Shown here: piece by piece, positions 13,435 to 14,189 of the stretch | How positions within the stretch are numbered: the first letter of the stretch is position 1 | Layout of the letters: each line of letters begins with the position of its first letter | Assembly: GCA_025935655.1 (NCBI GenBank) | Contig: JAICUV010000064.1 | Coordinates: forward strand, 1-14,189 | Direction: 5' to 3' | Source of the DNA: Chloroflexota bacterium | Lineage (GTDB): Bacteria > Chloroflexota > Limnocylindria > Limnocylindrales > CSP1-4 | Length of the DNA stretch: 14,189 bases | Notes under the pieces: model-generated | What the model was told of the DNA's origin: nothing | Seen by the model: only the letters and a program-made list of their open reading frames with translations | Database searches by the model: none | Made by a program: the position numbers and the translations under genes

Positions 13435-14189
13435 CCACCCACCGCGCCACCCGGCTGCTCCTGGCCTCCATCGCGCTCCTCGTCGCGGCGTGCTCGGGAC
13501 CGGTGCTCGCCAACCCGCCCGCGGAGCGGCCCGTCGTCACCGCCGCCCCGGGGCCCACGGCCCGGCCCGCCGACCCGCAGCCCATCGTGCTGCCGCGCGA
13601 CGACGGCCCGCACGACCGCCTGACCGAGTGGTGGTACTACACGGGGCACCTCACCGCCACCGACGGCACGCGCCTGGGCTTCGAGTACGTCGTGTTCCGG
13701 GCGGAGCGCGGCGGCTTCCCGGTCAGCTGGGCGTCGCACCTCGCCCTGACCGACGAGACGGGCGACCGGTTCCACTACGCCCAGCGCGCCGAGGTCGGGC
13801 CACAGGTCGACGGCTCGCCGACCGGCGCCACCGGACCCGCGGGCTTCGCGTTCACGTTGACCGGGATCGACCTGGCGGGCGCCACCCCGCCGGGCTCCTC
13901 GCCATGGACCATGGCCGGGTCCGACGGCACGGACCGGCTCGTGGCATCGGCGCAGGGCGCGGAGATCTCGGGTGACGCCATCGCCCGGATCGGCATCCAT
14001 CTCTCGCTCGTCACCCGCAAGCCGCCTGCCCTCCACGACGACGACGGGTGGATCGACTTCGGCGACGCCGGATCGTCGTACTACTACTCGCGGACGGCGA
14101 TGACGGCGACAGGCTCGGTCACGCTCGGGGACCGGACGCTGCGCATCACCGGCGACGCCTGGTTCGACCACCAGTGGGGCGACTTCATC
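13431..14189 (+). CDS. CrtC/AttH-type lipocalin-like lipoprotein (partial, 3' end off the window)
   Basis: The frame is open from ATG 13431 to the window edge (253 codons) and overlaps the MMPL stop as ATGA. A lipoprotein signal is clear: MTTHRATRLL, a hydrophobic run, then LVAAC with C21. After a Pro-rich linker (about 24-55) comes DRLTEWWYYTGHL (62-74), then GTRLGFEYVVFR and, near the window end, GDAWFDHQWGDF. These two blocks (EWWYxxGHL and WxDHxxG) mark the predicted secreted hydrolase family (AttH, carotenoid 1,2-hydratase/CrtC-like), which is built of two lipocalin-like barrels and usually has over 300 residues. Activity varies: some members are hydratases, and most are uncharacterised and found beside lipid-type transporters. 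A role on a hydrophobic substrate moved by the MMPL protein is inference. Confidence 0.85.
   Translation, partial: MTTHRATRLLLASIALLVAACSGPVLANPPAERPVVTAAPGPTARPADPQPIVLPRDDGPHDRLTEWWYYTGHLTATDGTRLGFEYVVFRAERGGFPVSWASHLALTDETGDRFHYAQRAEVGPQVDGSPTGATGPAGFAFTLTGIDLAGATPPGSSPWTMAGSDGTDRLVASAQGAEISGDAIARIGIHLSLVTRKPPALHDDDGWIDFGDAGSSYYYSRTAMTATGSVTLGDRTLRITGDAWFDHQWGDFI

Noticed and set aside
13080..14171. Long minus-strand open frame over the end of the MMPL gene and the lipocalin-like gene
   Set aside because: Antisense shadow with no recognisable domain. The plus-strand frame from 13431 has a signal peptide, lipobox and family motifs and is open to the edge.
1..14189. CRISPR array, tRNA or rRNA genes, insertion sequence ends, phage genes
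   Set aside because: No regularly spaced repeats, no cloverleaf or rRNA-like segments and no transposase or integrase motifs were seen on either strand.

Overview
The window is very GC-rich (roughly 70% or more by eye), with strong G/C bias at third codon positions and tightly packed short transcription units on both strands. It contains ordinary chromosomal genes and no phage, insertion-sequence, tRNA, rRNA or CRISPR signal. Two lipoproteins, an MMPL exporter, a full-length lysine 2,3-aminomutase and apparently leaderless genes fit a high-GC Chloroflexota (for example a Limnocylindria-like lineage) or an Actinomycetota relative. That placement is inference from style and gene content, not from a marker gene.

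Layout. (1) 1-732: the 5' end of a leftward gene diverges from a YdeI/OmdA-like gene across a 49-base, nearly mirror-symmetric promoter region. (2) 778-3161, leftward: pabB (aminodeoxychorismate synthase component I) and pabC (class IV lyase/aminotransferase) overlap by four bases and form a p-aminobenzoate (folate) operon; pabA is not in the window. (3) 3216-5297, rightward: a P1/DmpA-family self-cleaving peptidase and a two-domain GNAT protein, six bases apart. (4) 5388-6864, leftward: a two-domain thiosulfate sulfurtransferase and an unrecognised 146-residue protein. (5) 6974-7807, rightward: a SirB1-like transglutaminase-fold protein. (6) 7815-9801, leftward: kamA, then a small acidic protein with a repeated DPWA motif. 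(7) 9981-10544, rightward: a small lipoprotein. (8) 10654-10989, leftward: a three-helix membrane protein. (9) 11167-14189, rightward: an MMPL exporter overlapping by four bases a lipoprotein of the CrtC/AttH lipocalin-like family, which runs off the window.

The clearest pattern beyond the gene list is in transcription starts. Four genes (the leftward gene at 74, YdeI-like, pabB, SirB1-like) have a TANNNT -10 hexamer 6-7 bases before the start codon and no ribosome binding site, as expected of leaderless mRNAs. kamA, the P1 peptidase, the small DPWA protein and the lipoprotein at 9981 instead have recognisable Shine-Dalgarno sequences. Several intergenic regions also hold clean palindromes (6893-6909, 9868-9880, 11119-11141) or strong GC hairpins that look like terminators (5330-5363, 8188-8224, 10610-10630, 7815-7833).

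I found no demonstrably new multi-gene system. The best candidates for follow-up are the MMPL plus lipocalin-like lipoprotein pair, the kamA neighbourhood, and the mirror-image leaderless promoter.
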